DNA from: Telmatactis stephensoni
Lineage: Eukaryota; Cnidaria; Anthozoa; Actiniaria; Isophelliidae
Length of the DNA: 64,000 nt
Assembly (NCBI GenBank): GCA_029948255.1
Contig: JALIZF010001726.1
Coordinates: 62,001 to 126,000 of the forward strand
Direction of reading: 5' to 3'
A program made the translations under genes and the position numbers. Below the pieces are notes generated by a model. That model ran no database searches. It was not told where the DNA came from and saw only the letters and a list, made by a program, of their open reading frames with translations. This document shows positions 1 through 14,000 of this stretch, in pieces (the stretch's first letter is position 1; every line of letters starts with the position of its first letter).

Positions 1-87
1 TTTTAGACGCGTTTTGGCCTTCTGTCACGCTAACAGTGTTTTCCTCGTATTTATCCAGCTTTCATAACGATATCAGTCACAGTGAAT
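1..87. other. 3' flank of the CARMIL gene
   Basis: This stretch lies downstream of the CARMIL stop codon at 88-90 (minus strand) and is probably 3' untranslated sequence. No perfect AATAAA is visible on the minus strand here, so the poly(A) site is likely outside the window. Confidence 0.4.
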
Positions 88-547
88 TTACCTTTTCTGA
101 GGACTTTCCTCCCCTGATTTCTCTTTTACAGTTTTTTCAACACTATCTTCTTTCTCCTCGTTGATACTATCCTTTCTCGTCGTCTTGAACTCTTCCTTTG
201 CCTCTTCACTCCCTGATGGCTTGTATTCAAAACTGTACTTTCTTGGTAAAGACCGAGTGGCGGTAGCACTAGGTGACCACGGTTTAGGGAGGGTAGCAGC
301 ACGTGTAATAGGGGACATGGGTTTACTGTCTGACTTGATATGTTCAGTTTCTGTATTTATTGGTGCTGGAGGTGGTTTGTGTGGTGATTTGGGGCTTCGT
401 TTTGGACTTGGCATGTCTCGCTTGACCCATAAATTAGCATCTTGTTCGTCTGTGGAAAGACAAAAAATCACAGAATAACGTCCATATGATGATCTGAAAG
501 CAAACAGACAAACAAACGAACGAAGGAGCAGACGGACAAACAAACCA

Positions 548-601
<54 letters not shown>

Positions 602-3600
602 CAACCAACCTGGTTTAACTTTAAGTTTAAGCTTTTCTCTTTTTTCTTTCGTTGTTTCATCTTCGTGTACCCCACCATCAACACTCTCTCCTATTTCTTC
701 TCCAAGTTTCAACACACCAACTACTGGTGTCGGTTCTTCCTTTTTCATTTCTATTGGCTTCTCTTCTTTCTTTTTCTCTTCTTTCTTTTTCTCTTCCTTC
801 TTTTCTTCCTGTTCCTTGTCTTCTTTTTTGTCCCGTGGTTTAGCTTGTGGTTTGGGAGGAGTCTGGGACGAGGCACGTGGTCTCTTAATTGACGATGGTC
901 GTACCAGGCCTTCTTCACTGACTTGTTCACTCTCGCCTGTTGGAACTCTGGGGCGAGTAACCGGAGGTAAATCTTCATTACGAGTGACTTTTGATTCCGT
1001 GTCAGGTTTATGCTGTAAAGAGAAATGAATGTTTTAACACAGGTCAAGCTATCCAGTAATGCAATTTCCATGACTCTATAAACGAACGACATGCTATGGA
1101 GTTTCGAATGTTCAGAGACAAGGACATCGGAAATGGTCATTGTGTGACACGATATGTGTGGCGATACCACGTGTGACACGATATGTGTGGTGATACCACG
1201 TGTGACACGATATGTGTGGCGATACCATGCATCAGCATGTTAACCATGAAAACCACTACGTTAAAAGAGTATTTACCCGACTTTCAGCCGACGGTCGTCG
1301 TGCTGGTTTTGGTACAGTCTCTGGTGGAACCTGAAAGTCAGACGAAATTATACATGGTGAACGATTATTTTAACAGCTATCATACTACCGTAACCAATCT
1401 CCAATGATCACGTTTTTCGTAGTAACCAAGAAGTCATGTATTTTAGTCTTATAGTAGTTTTCATATGATAGTGAAGAACGCCGTGCAGTATCGTGTCGTG
1501 TCGCGTCATGCCGTGCAGTACTGTCTCGTATCGTGCCGTCCCCTGTCGGTCCGTGTCGTATCGTGCCGTGCCATGTTGTACCGTCCCGTGTCATATCGTG
1601 CCATGTTGTACCGTCCCGTGTCGTGTCATGCCATGTTGTACCGTCCCGTGTCGTATCGTGCTATGTTGTACCGTGTCGTGTCGTGCTACGTCGTACAGTC
1701 CCGTGCCGTGTCGCAGCATTTTCATTAGTCAACGTTGATCCAAAACGCAGAGACACGTCAACCAGCAACACGACACGACACCAACTTCTTCACAGTCATA
1801 TTAAAACCGCTCTATCTAAACCTCTCCACGAAAATAATTTGGTTTTGAGTTTTCGCTGCAGGGAGGTACATATACACTAACTTTACCTTGGTTCCCACAC
1901 TGCCAGTCCTCTCTTGCCTCATCTTCATCTCAGCTAGCAAACCCGCCCCACCCATCCCCGCCATACCAACTCCAAACTTAGGGGGTCCACGAACAGGCGA
2001 AGGTTTTTCCTGAACAACTTCTTCTTTGGTTTCTTCTTTTTTCTCCACCGAAGGTACTCGAGGGCGTGACCCCGGTGCGGTACCAGAACGGTCACGTGGT
2101 TTAACAGTAGGTTTTGGAGGGAGAACTGAAGTGGGTCGATCACGTGGTGGCGCGGGTTTGGGCGGTGGTGCTGCTTTGGTTTCTTTGTGTTTGGATGTTG
2201 GTGACGCTTTCTGTTTTTCTTTCTCTGCTGCCTTTAATGCTGTTGAATGAAGTGATGGGTTGAAAATACGGCAAGCAAAGCCGCAAAACAACTAAAAATT
2301 ATCAGTGATTGACTGTTCCCCAATTGCCTGTTAGTAACGTGGGACCAGGGACGTTCGCCGATCCCATTGGGAGAGTGGTCATGCCATCCGTAAGAGCAGT
2401 ACATAACCCCTGACAACTCAAAGTATTTTGGCGGCAATTTTATTATCTTTGTTCTTTGTAAGAAATATTTAGTTATAGAGAAAAGGGTGTCCATTTCCTT
2501 GGCTAGTTAGGGGGGAATTTCTGCCCTTGTGTTGTGTACGGCCCTGTGAGCAACGGTTTTCGTACGAGCGGGGAACTTACCGTGCCGTAACGTGACCGTG
2601 TCAGTGCCGTAATGTCTATAAAAACATTCAAAAATTCCTGCCGTAACCATACTGGTACCGTTTCCCCAGTCATACAAAATGTTCTCTAAGTAAAAGACAC
2701 TGAGGGCAAGTTTACGGCAGCAAAATCTTTGCGAGAAGAGGAGATAAAATAGGGTGTAGAGCAACAGGCGAAACGAAACAGAAAGCAAAATAGAAGAAAC
2801 AAAAAAATCTGTGAAATGAAAGAAACTAACAAGAAACAAGGAAGGATGTGTAGCGCTATCCATTGGAAAAATCCTTATCCACTGGATAAACGTTTTCCAC
2901 ATTATTCACAGGTTAAGGATTTATCCAACATGGACAAGAATGTCATACAAAGCAAGAACATCACATTAACTCATTAACTGTGTCAAGTGAGAGGAGAGCA
3001 GGAGGAGAGCAGAGGACTTTAGGCTGAAAAAGACTCGACGATCGAACTAGAATTGTCATGAGCAACTTCCAATCAGTTAAAACCTGCTAGATTAATACTT
3101 AGATGTCAAAGATTACGTTCGACTTTATTATACAATTGTGACGTAAATTTTCCATCATTTGAGGGCCAATATGGGACGGTAATACCCTCTAGAAATCCGG
3201 TTTGCGTATTCGGCCCTGTATGACGTCAGGGGTTCAAACCGGTTTGACGGTTTCCCACGCGCGCTGGTTTGCAAAAAGGGCTATTTGGATAATAAAAATA
3301 CTGCTTAAAAACAGCGAAAAAGCAATTGTATAATAAATCCTTTATTAGATATTTTCTTGTGTATTACGGGCTGACATTTTACTCATCGCTCGCATTTTGC
3401 CTCGCCTAAAGGCTCAGCAAAATACATACACGACTCGTAAAATATCAGCCCGTAATACACAAGAAAATATCTAATAAGTGGTATAAAATCTCTACCATTT
3501 ACTTATGTTATACGCCAGAAAACTGTTAGTTTTATTAGTTTAACAACAGCCTGTCTTTGAGGCTTACCTGAGTAAGAAACTGAAGTGGTTCTTTCAGTAT

Positions 3601-6181
3601 CAACTAAAAATTAAAGTTACACAAACATTTGAATCATTAGTTTTACACAAGGCCAAATCTCTTCTAAAACTTGTTTTTAAAGCATTTGTTATTTAAGTTA
3701 TGATTTATTTTTGGTGTATTACTTTTAATGGATTAAATTAGTGCTTACTTGCAGAGCAATTTTGCAGGATCAGATCAATTAGTGAAGACCAGACAGCAGA
3801 AAGAGAGACGAAAGAGTTAAGAATTAAAAGACTACGCTTATATTTCCTTGTCCAAGCGTCCCGTGCGCTGGTTCCAGAGACATTTTCCTTTGTCATTTTG
3901 ATCTTTATCTATCGAGCCGCGAATCGAGGTAAATAAAGATAAAAAGACAAAGAAAACTTAGAGAATAAGTCTAGAACCAGGGTAAACGCCCTGACTCTCT
4001 GGGTCTGGGTGCACAGTAGCTTATGTACAAGTTCTTTGCTTATACTACTTTAGTTTATCGAGTTTAGCAAAGTTATTACTATATTTAATAGCATAAATTT
4101 ATAAGACTCCTACTTGCTGAGGAATCAGAAGCAATTGTTTTTCATTTGGCTTGATTTAGCATACTGTACTTTAGCTCAACATTTCCGGCTTCGTCACTGC
4201 TTTTAGATGTTTGTTGCTATGGTAACGACGGACAAAACCTCGGTACACTCTGCTCTCCCAACCCCTCCCCTCACCTTTGCTTCTATCGTCATCAAACCAT
4301 CGTGTTTTCGTACCAGACTGATCAGTCTCGTTACCAGACCCTGATCTCTTCTTCTTGAAAAATCCAGGCAAACCAAGGTTGATTCCACTACAAACAAAAT
4401 ACAGACATCAAGCAACGATTTGATCTCTCCTCTGCTTTCCTCAGCTCTGCTCTGCTCTCCTCAGCTCAGCTCAGCTCTGCTCTGCTCTGCTCTGCTCTCC
4501 TCACTCTCTTATCATACGATAATTGTCGATAACAAGGAAATCAATTGTTGTTGGTATGGAACGAGGCAAATGAATTTTCAGCGTCTAGTTTCAGTGAATC
4601 TTCGCTACTGTCAAAAGCCAAGTCCGCTCGACTTGTGTTTTCGTTTAAAATGGACCCAACTGCTGAAAGTACTTACCCTTTGGGAATCCAGCCTGGCTTT
4701 TTAGTTTCCTGGTTTGAGATAAACGAAGACAGAATTTCAAAATTTGCAATACAAAAAGAATATTACAGCTGATTGTGGGACAGGGAAGGAGACGGAATCT
4801 CAAAGGAGAGAGCCATGCTATACATTTATATATTGGACGGCTCTTTGTGGCAGTTCGCTGAGGACACCAGAAGATTCAGTCGATCAAAAGGACATGAATA
4901 AATAATCGCACATAATTGATAAAGCTTTATGTCGTTAGACTATCGCACATCAAAAGGATAGTTAGGAGGTCAGTGTGACGTTATTTTAGTAAATAACGAC
5001 GAGAAGTATTCAAGGATCTAGACAGGCATTGCGTTACATTATTTGTTGAGCCTTGCGTTACGCTTCTTATATATACTACTCGTTATCCAGTACTATTATG
5101 AATATCCATTCTCGTTACATTACGATGCGTTACTTGTTGACTTACGCTGGATTCTCACTTACTATCCATTCAGTTACGTTACATTTGTTGCTCTGCATTG
5201 CGTTACACTTATCACGTTACGTGAGTGAAAACTTGAAAGTAGCTGTGGTTACGTGACATTCATTGCATTTGTTACACTATCTTACGTTACGTTACATTAC
5301 ATCATTACGTTACATTACATATATTGTTACAAACGTTTTGTGTTATATATGTATACTGGAGGCGTATCCGTTATTTTACTGTCCACAGCGTTACGTAACA
5401 TGTTAGCGTTGTGTGACTGTAAGAAGTTGCTGTTATTGCGTGACATGCAATACCTTGTCGTCCTTTTCGGGTGTAGTTTCGTCCACTTCCTGTATTGCGA
5501 ACATTGATAATTATGTAAGACAAACTAAAAGACATGCAACTACTTAACGAATGGATTGCTAACTAATAACAGTGCAGTAGTAGCTGTGTTCGTTCCGTCG
5601 TTCATACTAGTTTCACTTCAATACAGTTTGTCACTTTTCTGCTTCGACTTTCTTGATATAAAGTAAAAAGATAAAGGCAATTTATTTTACTTCGAAAGCG
5701 AGGAGAGTAGTTGCCCAATTCTTCCGCTGAGTCAGGGACTCATCAGTATAAAGTGTGGTCACTGGGAATCGAACTTGGATCTCTCGTACAGTACTCCTCT
5801 TGATCATTATCCTGTGTAGCTTGCCTTGCCTCTCCCCTCTCCCTCCCCTGATAGCCGGCCATGCAGGCTAATTGATCATTACATACATCCGTGTATTTCC
5901 CCTAACTTTCCCTGAGTAAAGCACATTGCAACTTTGCCTAGTTTCACCTCTTTTAAGGACAACGAAACTGATCTAAATCCAATTCCTCCTTTGTAATCTT
6001 TTGAGGTTCAATGAGAATTCGCAATTTGATCAGAGCCTGTTCTTGGCTAATGATACAGCGATTGTATTTACTCACATCAGGCTTTGGGGCGGGTCTTGGT
6101 TTTGGTGCAGGTTTCGGTGCTGGTCTTGGTGGAGTTTTAGCTGGCGGTTTGACCTCTTTTTGTGGTTTTGTCTTGATAGGC
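88..6181 (-). CDS. CARMIL: CARMIL exons 35-41: basic-hydrophobic patch and proline-rich C-terminal tail
   Basis: Exons: 6076-6181, 4677-4708, 4275-4387, 1887-2239, 1277-1330, 610-1012, 88-449. They encode PAPKPAPKPRPAPKP-type repeats, then GLPGFFKKKRSGS, a hydrophobic-plus-basic patch placed like the membrane-binding BH segment of vertebrate CARMIL. After that come the conserved GAGLLAEMKMRQER and long Pro/Lys/Glu-rich stretches with likely SH3-binding PxxP sites. The tail ends SGEESPQKR. The donor at 6075/6076 (GAT|gtgagt) was preferred over one 4 nt further on because only it fits the phase of exon 4677-4708. The Lys/Glu run in 610-1012 is a coding purine repeat. Confidence 0.85.
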
Positions 6182-9100
6182 CTGACGTAATACAAACGCA
6201 CAAGTCACGCAAGTATCTCATGAACGTAAAACTTTACCATCAAAATTTCCGTTCAGGAACAAAAGAGACATGCAAGTATCACAAAAACACGTCATGCAAT
6301 CCAGTGTTGTAAACGTAAAATTTCCGTAAAGGAACTAAGAACCACGCAAGTGTCACACCGTTTACGTGGGTTGACGTACCAAGAATCGAACATCTATTAC
6401 GTGCGCGCCAAAAAGTGGTTTTCTGCATGACAATACATTTAACGGGCTTCCCTTCTCGACCGGAAGTCACGAAAGCATTACGCCGGGATTACGCAATTTT
6501 AGTTTTTCCCCGTCAACAAAAACAAAATGTCCGACATAAAACAATAACTGTAAAAAAGTGAGTCTTACTCATTCTCAGCAGGAGCCTCCCAGAAACTATC
6601 GATGTTAACACCTGTGTCTTCGTGTTTATCGTTCGCAATTCCATTGGTGACTTGTGGTCGGTTTGATGGTCGGGTTGGTAGGCGACGGCCACGGGCTGGG
6701 CGAGGACGATCCTTGGCTAGATGTTGTAGTCCTGCATCTTTCTGTTCCACAGCGCTGAAGTCTGAATGAAAACAGAAATATTACAAGTTAACCTTGATAT
6801 GAACTACCATATATGGTGGTGAAAACTAATAACTGTCACGTTGCTTCAGCTTGGAAAAGATGAAAAAATCAGTTAGAAAACAATTCAAAAGTATCGATTA
6901 AGCTATAGACTTTAAGTCCCTGTTATATTTGAATTAAAACTAGCAAGGCAAGGAGAATTCGCGGTAAGGATGGTTTAAGAAAATTGGGCAATTCTCGATG
7001 TAAACGGCACTGTTCTGACTTGTATTAGAATACGATAATACCTGTAAAACTGTGCCGTTTACATCGAAAATGTACAATTTTCTTAGCAAAAATAGAACCA
7101 TCGCTTGCCGTAACTTATCCTTGCCTTGCCAGTTCTTGTTCCATTGTAACTGGGGCTTTAACAACCTATTTTATTATATAGAAATATTTCATATAGTGTA
7201 AGGGTGTTTTATAATAAAGATACATACAATAAGCAGCAATTTTAGCATCCGACTATGGAAACTGGAACAAGAGTAATACCAAAGGAATTTCAAGGAAGGA
7301 CATCGCTTCTAGCTTTCGCCTTTTCAAAGCAAAATGAGTTTGCACAAAAGATTTTATCGAACAATCTATAAGTTACGCACCAAGAGAAATCTTCGGCGCT
7401 GCTGGAGCTTTAGCTTTTTTGGTCACCATTGGAGATTTTTTCTCCTCCTTCACCACACCATCTTCCTCAACCTTTTTGACTTCGTCCTCCAACTCTATTT
7501 CCACGATGTTTTCCTCTGATATACTTCGCTTTGGTTTCTTGATACTGACTGTCGGCCGTCGCTTGTGACTCTTAGGAATTTCCTCTTCGTTGGAGACAAG
7601 TAAAGCAGTACTTAGACGGTTTTTCGCTTTTCTTGCAGCCTAAAATTAGAAGTAGATAACGATTGAAGGATCAATACCAAGCTATTATCTACACCACAGT
7701 GGTTTTATATCAGCTGAATGGAAATTTCAAAATCGTACTGCAAGAAAGCTTTCGCTTTACCCTGAGCGGTACCAATGAATACTGCGCTTTACGAAAGCGA
7801 AATTTTATCATCGTCAAAAACACATTTCTTAGAACAACAAAGACAAAGTGAAGAATTTCAACAAAAAGAGGCTTCACGTGAAGTCAGTAAGACTACTGCA
7901 AAGAATTATTCTTGAAATAACATCACATTGACTCAATGCTGAAACATGTTACGTATAGTGTCACGCAATCTATATGAAAAACGTCATGTACGTCACACAA
8001 TATACGCGTTTTACAATGGGAATCTTAACTTCACTCTGACTGTTTTTACAAAAAACATTTGACTTCTACAAGGAAAGATCTTATAAAATGGTGATTATTC
8101 AAACTGTAAAGGTTCTACTCAAGGTATTTCCGTGTTTTAACGACATGTTTAGGTGTCACGGCGCCATGTTGTCTTAATACTACGATTTATCAATCTGATT
8201 TACGATTATCATATCAACAAGCCGATGGGCATTTGGCGCCAATAATCTCTACATACCACTACTACGTCATCAGTGGTATCCAGTCCCTTGTCCTGGTTCT
8301 CGGCCAAGGCTTCTTTTTGACGATGTTCTTTGAGAAGTAGTTCCTATGGAGAATTGAAAAGAAATTATTTAAAATAACAAATATATATGTACACACGACA
8401 AATGCTAGTAAATTATGTCATACTTAGTGTACTTTGTAACGGAATGTCTGTCACGCAGTCTCAGGTGTCACGCAGTCTCATCATGTGTTACACGGCCACA
8501 ATAAATATCACAGAAATTGCAAATTTTCTTAAAATAACTAAGAAAATGTTCTTCACATTTGACTGGCTCATGTGTAGATTACTAACGGAATAAAAACGGC
8601 ATCTAGAACTAAAAGTATCTCAAGAGCTGGAATGAATATCACAGACTTGAAGCCGATACTTAACACCTTATTATCACTGTATCTTCACATATTTCAAGTA
8701 CTAAAATTGTCCAACATAAACTAAAGCATCGAGTTGTTCATTTCCTTCTTGTTTGTAAACCATGACTTATAAATCGTCAATCTAAAGTATCAGGAAAAAT
8801 ATCTACTAACAATTACCTACAAATCGCGAAAAGAAGTGAAAAATTTGAGCCCAGTACATGTTAGCTTTGTAACATTTCTGCAAGAGTACAATTATGTAGA
8901 TTTAAGCCTACCAGTCATAGATATTTGTACTTCACACAGCAACTAGTGTTTTAGAGATCGTAGAAGGTTCACAGGACGATGGTTGGTAGCAGATTTGTGG
9001 TTACACATGCAGTGTTCCTTTAATTGTAAACCTTGGAGCAGAATTTGACCTATGAACTTGTCAGCCAATCACATGGCTTGAATAGGCTTTAAAACAAAGG

Positions 9101-10978
9101 CTAGCGAACCAATCAAAAGCACTGATTTTCGTCAAGATTAAAGGAAAGAGTCAATGACAAAATGAGAAGAAATTTGGATTCAGTTATGGAAATTATGTCG
9201 AACGCTGAATGGAAACTGTTTCCAGCCTTTCAACTGAAGTGTTTCAGATTTCGTACAAGCTTTAAAGTAATGTTTCAAGCACTTATAAATCGAAAAGAAA
9301 AAGAAAAAGGAAAATAAAGATACAGTAATGAATTCATTGGAGTACCTTGGGGGGAGAGGGTGATGAGTTCATGGGAGTCCCTTAGGGGTGAGAATGAAAG
9401 TAACAGTGCCGTCCTTAGGGGGAGGGGGTGAGGACATTACCAGACGAACGTTACTTGTCTCCATATGACGTATAACTAGGTCCATCAAAGTGTCAGCCAT
9501 GACAGACGCTGCAGACAACTTGTTCTCGCTGAAACAAAATACGAGATGTTAATGAAATCATACATACATACATACATACATACATACACACATACATATT
9601 TTATTTGGCAAGGTCAGTTAAGGCAGTTTTCGCTGATGTGGACCTCCTATCTACATTAACTGTAAGACTACAGCATGACAAGGGAAGACTTGGAAACAGT
9701 CACAAAGACAATTGTACTGTATTGTATTGTATTGTAGATTATAATATATATTTTTATGATTTCATGGCCGCTCTGATTTCCCAAAGGACATGTAAACTGT
9801 TAACTCTATAAGAGCACACAGCACGGACCAAACCTTCTGCCTTCTGTTAATTTGTATTTTATAAAAGAAATAGAAAACGCGCGCGCGTGCTGTGTGCAGA
9901 TTTAGAGCACGCGGGGAAAGATAAGAACACGAGAGAAGTGTTAAGATGACTGGCTACCATAGAAATTTTAGCCTACCGCGCACATTCGCGCGCAGGACGT
10001 CATAGCGCGCGGAGATTCGAAACGATTTTTCATTATTTTTCCAATAGTAACCAGTCACCTTAAGAGAAGCACAAGGCGTCGCTTTAAAGCTACACACCGC
10101 ACGCTCGCGTACACATTTCTCACCTGATTCTGTTCAAAATGGTTGCAGCAGCTTGGGTTAAGATGACTTCTTCCACAAACGTTTGGCTGAGTCTTTGGTT
10201 GTTGACAGTTACTGATGACAGGTTTTCCTGCACACCCTAAAAACAATACAACATTCTTAATCACGAGTTCAAAAGAGCATGATGGAATGTTTGTCCTTTT
10301 TTTGTGGCAGTTTGGACATTTCAATGTCCGGTTGCTCGAAGGCGGATTAGTGCTAAGCCAGGGTTAAAACCGGACACTGGTTTCCCGTCCGTCCGTCCAA
10401 CTGTTGTACAATGCGCGTTCTCTGTAATTCCTAGTGAAAAAGGGTTTAAAAGTCGCCAGTTTTGCTTAAGCTTTGTTGCGATAAACAGTACCTCTTTACT
10501 TGCGATATACGGACAGACTTCTCGTGCGCATTCCAACATTTTCTCCAGATTATCCTGTAAACAGAAGAAAGGTCATCATAGTGTTATGATAACTTGCTGC
10601 TTATTCTTGGTTTGTAACCATTCCCAGGAGAGTGAATTGAACAAAAGACATGGCAGCCATATTAGTGGTTTTGATTTTGATTTTCTTTTGTCAAGACCAC
10701 CAACATGGCAGTAATGTCTTTTGTCTCTACATTCTCAAGGAATGCGTGCAAACCAAGAATTGAAGAAAACAGGTTTGGGTCTTATAACGAAAAAAGGCAC
10801 AAGTGACAGCTCAGTTATTTACTACTCAATAGCACAGTTTGTTTTAGTTTGTTTTATCATGCTTCTTACACAAACGGGAGTCAGCTTTGCGCGGCTTCTG
10901 GTTACGATCACATCATCAGCATCATCATAGTTTGTCGCAAGTATCTTTCCATCACGAATATCATCATCATATTCACAA

Positions 10979-11016
<38 letters not shown>

Positions 11017-14000
11017 ACTCACAATTCATCATCATCATCAAGCAGCACATAGCAGTACATTGCCACATTATCATCACTGTCATCATCTTTTAACAAGTAC
11101 CTTAATTTTATCTTGCGAGGCCTTGTAGAATTTCTCTGACAGCTTGACAAACTCAGCCTCAATGTCATCATCGTCCGTACAAAGGTGGAACTTAAGTAAA
11201 AGTTGCTTGAGTTTATCAGCGTCCTGGATATACTGCTTGGCAACTGATACTTCTTTTCGGACGTTTTCTTCATCACAGTTCCTCAGCGCATACACGTTGT
11301 CTTGTAAATGAACGATTAAGCGATCAACAGCCTGGCAAAGATGAAAGAAATTATTGAGTTGAGTTCGTATTTAAACAGGGACCATAGGGTCAGTGAAATT
11401 GATAGAATGCAGTGATGCTAAAGGACCCAGAGCCTACAGAGAGATGGCTAGAGGGATGGCTTTCCCTCCAGACGCCCTAGTTTCCGTGGAAGCAACAACG
11501 ATGCAAATGAAAAACAGAGAAATATAAAATGACGATAAACACTTTCAGGGGAACAGGTGTTAAAAGCATGGAAGTTAAAAACAAAACGCAGTTACACTTT
11601 ATGGTATTGATTTCGAAAGGAAAATCTACCAACCTGTTGCTGCGTGGATGCAATCAAAAGCCCTTGCTGTAATCTGTACGCTTGTTCTGCAACCTTTTTA
11701 TGGGGTGACTGGTTTCGCAGTAGAAATGCTTCGATCTGTTATCAAACATATACAAAATGAAGGCTATTTCTTGCATATAATGAATCAATCAGTTGTCTGA
11801 GAGGGTTGCTCACCTTTCTTATGTGTTGCTCACACTGTGCACCATGATTCTTGATGGATTGTGAGATGTCATGTAGTGGAGATGGAATGGAATGTAACGT
11901 GTGATTACTGCAACATAACAAACGATTAGTTTCCAACTATTTGACTTAATATTTATAGAAAATTCAAGGAGTTTTCCAGGAGTTGGTGTGAAAATTTATA
12001 TTTCCAGGAGTTTTCCAGGGCCCTGGAAGAAATTTTCGAAATTCCAAGGAGTTTTCCAGGAATTCCAGGAAGCAGTGCGAAGCCTGTATAAATTATGGGA
12101 TGTTCAGATACGTTACGGCATGTCACAGCTACGGCAGGAATTACGAATGATTTTACAGACATCCCAGCGGAACTTTCGGGCGTGGTACAGCGTGCCGGTC
12201 CCTTTTACACTTATAGGAAGCCCTTACTGAGTTCCACGTCGCTTATTGCAACTATGGTGTGGTTACTCTCTATACAAATTACTAACAGCAAGAGAACACC
12301 CTTTACTCCTCCCAAAGCACACACACACATTATCATTTGCAACCTTACCCCTCAAGGGCTGCAGCAATGTCACTAAATCCATGATATGAGATGCTGTTCT
12401 TGTCGATGACTAATGTTCTAAAGGAACCAAACAACATAACAGTTAGTATAAATCCAGTCAGCCACAGTTTCATACTGTTTTCAAAAGAAAACTGCTACAA
12501 CAGAAGCTACACGCAAAACAAGTTGTTCCATACATGTAGACGTTCATTCCTTCCTCTCTTTCCTTCCCTCTCCTACCCTACCTTTAAGCACCTCAAATAT
12601 AAAGAAAAAATACTGATATCATACAATGGACAAGTGTTACCTTAATTTAGAATTAAGTTGCAAGGCTTTGGCGAGTATGCGTGCGCCATCATCCCCTATA
12701 CTGTTACCACTGCAAATACAACATACTTCATATTAAAAGTTATATGTTATATCAGTGCTTAAAGTCCAACAAAACACTCACACTAATCCTCGGTCTAAGG
12801 ATTACGCATACATTTTTGTCCGTGCGCGCGTCGTCATAGATGAAACCTATCTAGAACGCGAGAAAACCTCAACTGACGTTCTAGCGAGAACGGGAACATC
12901 TCGCGCACGATCAAAGACGTACGCGTGACGTTCGTGTTGACAAAGACGTCTCGTGCTTAAGCACCCTAATAGTTCTTCTCTCACATAAGTTTTGAAAACT
13001 TCTCTTACGCAAAACGTTTTCATTGTTTTGTCCAGAGCTCAAAGCCACACCCTGCCCAGCATCCCAGCTCAACAGACTCAAAGTCAACCCAAACATTGTT
13101 ATCCATCTAAGCAAGCCAATAAAGTGTATACGGCCTTTATACTTGTGTTGCTCACTTTTCTCAACCTCCTGCATACAAAGTCCATATTATTCATGTATAG
13201 TAATGTTAAGATCGCCTTTACCTGATGTCAAGTTTAATAAGTGTTTCATTGGTTCCTAAAGCATCCAGCAATGTGATCATGTCTTGTTTTAGCTTAGAAT
13301 CAGCTAATGAAAGGGTTTGTATGTGCTGAAAACACAAAATCAAAAATGATTAAGATCTTAACATAATCTTCAACAAAACATCTATTTGTAGAAACATCTT
13401 TTGAACATGAAACCCTTATGACCAACATGACACCTCAGTCCATCTGGCTTCTGATCTCTATTTTCCATTCTGGGTGTTATCTTACAAAGTATTTTAGTCT
13501 TTAATGACTTGGCTTTGTTGCACAATAAGCCTAATGTCCAGACAGCCAGTATAACCAACAACCACTAGTCATCTGAACATGACATTATGTGACAAAAAGA
13601 TTCCTGATACAGAATATCAAACAACTGGTCTTACTGAATTTTCTTCTGAAATCAGTTGCACCAAGGCCTCAATGGCAGCATTTGAAGATCTAAAAACCAA
13701 AAGAACAACATTTGTGTTAACTTTATGAGCAGCATAAAGTTCTTCATATCTCTCAACATGAAAATGTTTACTGTTTAACACAAAGATAACCCAGCAGATT
13801 TTAAGAAACTTTAAAAAAATATACATAGAAAGAATAATGGTCAATACATAGGGGGTTGGGGAGTTGTATTATATTGTGGCACATTCATAAAGGGTGATTC
13901 CCAACATATTTTTAATTTGTCCAGGGGCGGATCCATGGCTCAGACTGAGGGGGTTAACTTCACATTTATTCTTTTTCTTGATAATTTCTTTCTCAACATA

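Larger units (their letters stand above)
2240..4274. other. CARMIL intron (2.0 kb) with mobile-element remnants
   Basis: No coding signal was found. It contains a copy of the dispersed CACGGTACGG repeat family at 2555-2690 and a long foldback at 3342-3477. The remainder is AT-rich single-copy-looking sequence. Confidence 0.6.

Noticed and set aside
5715..5760. Hammerhead-ribozyme-like sequence (CTGATGAGTCC on the minus strand)
   Set aside because: The CUGAUGA core and a short stem are present, but the required GAAA core after stem II is missing; probably chance or a decayed element.
5953..6201. Reading through exon 6076-6181 to a stop at 5953 as the CARMIL end
   Set aside because: A strong gtgagt donor at 6075 joins in phase to exons 4677-4708 and onward that carry conserved CARMIL sequence, so the read-through is intronic.
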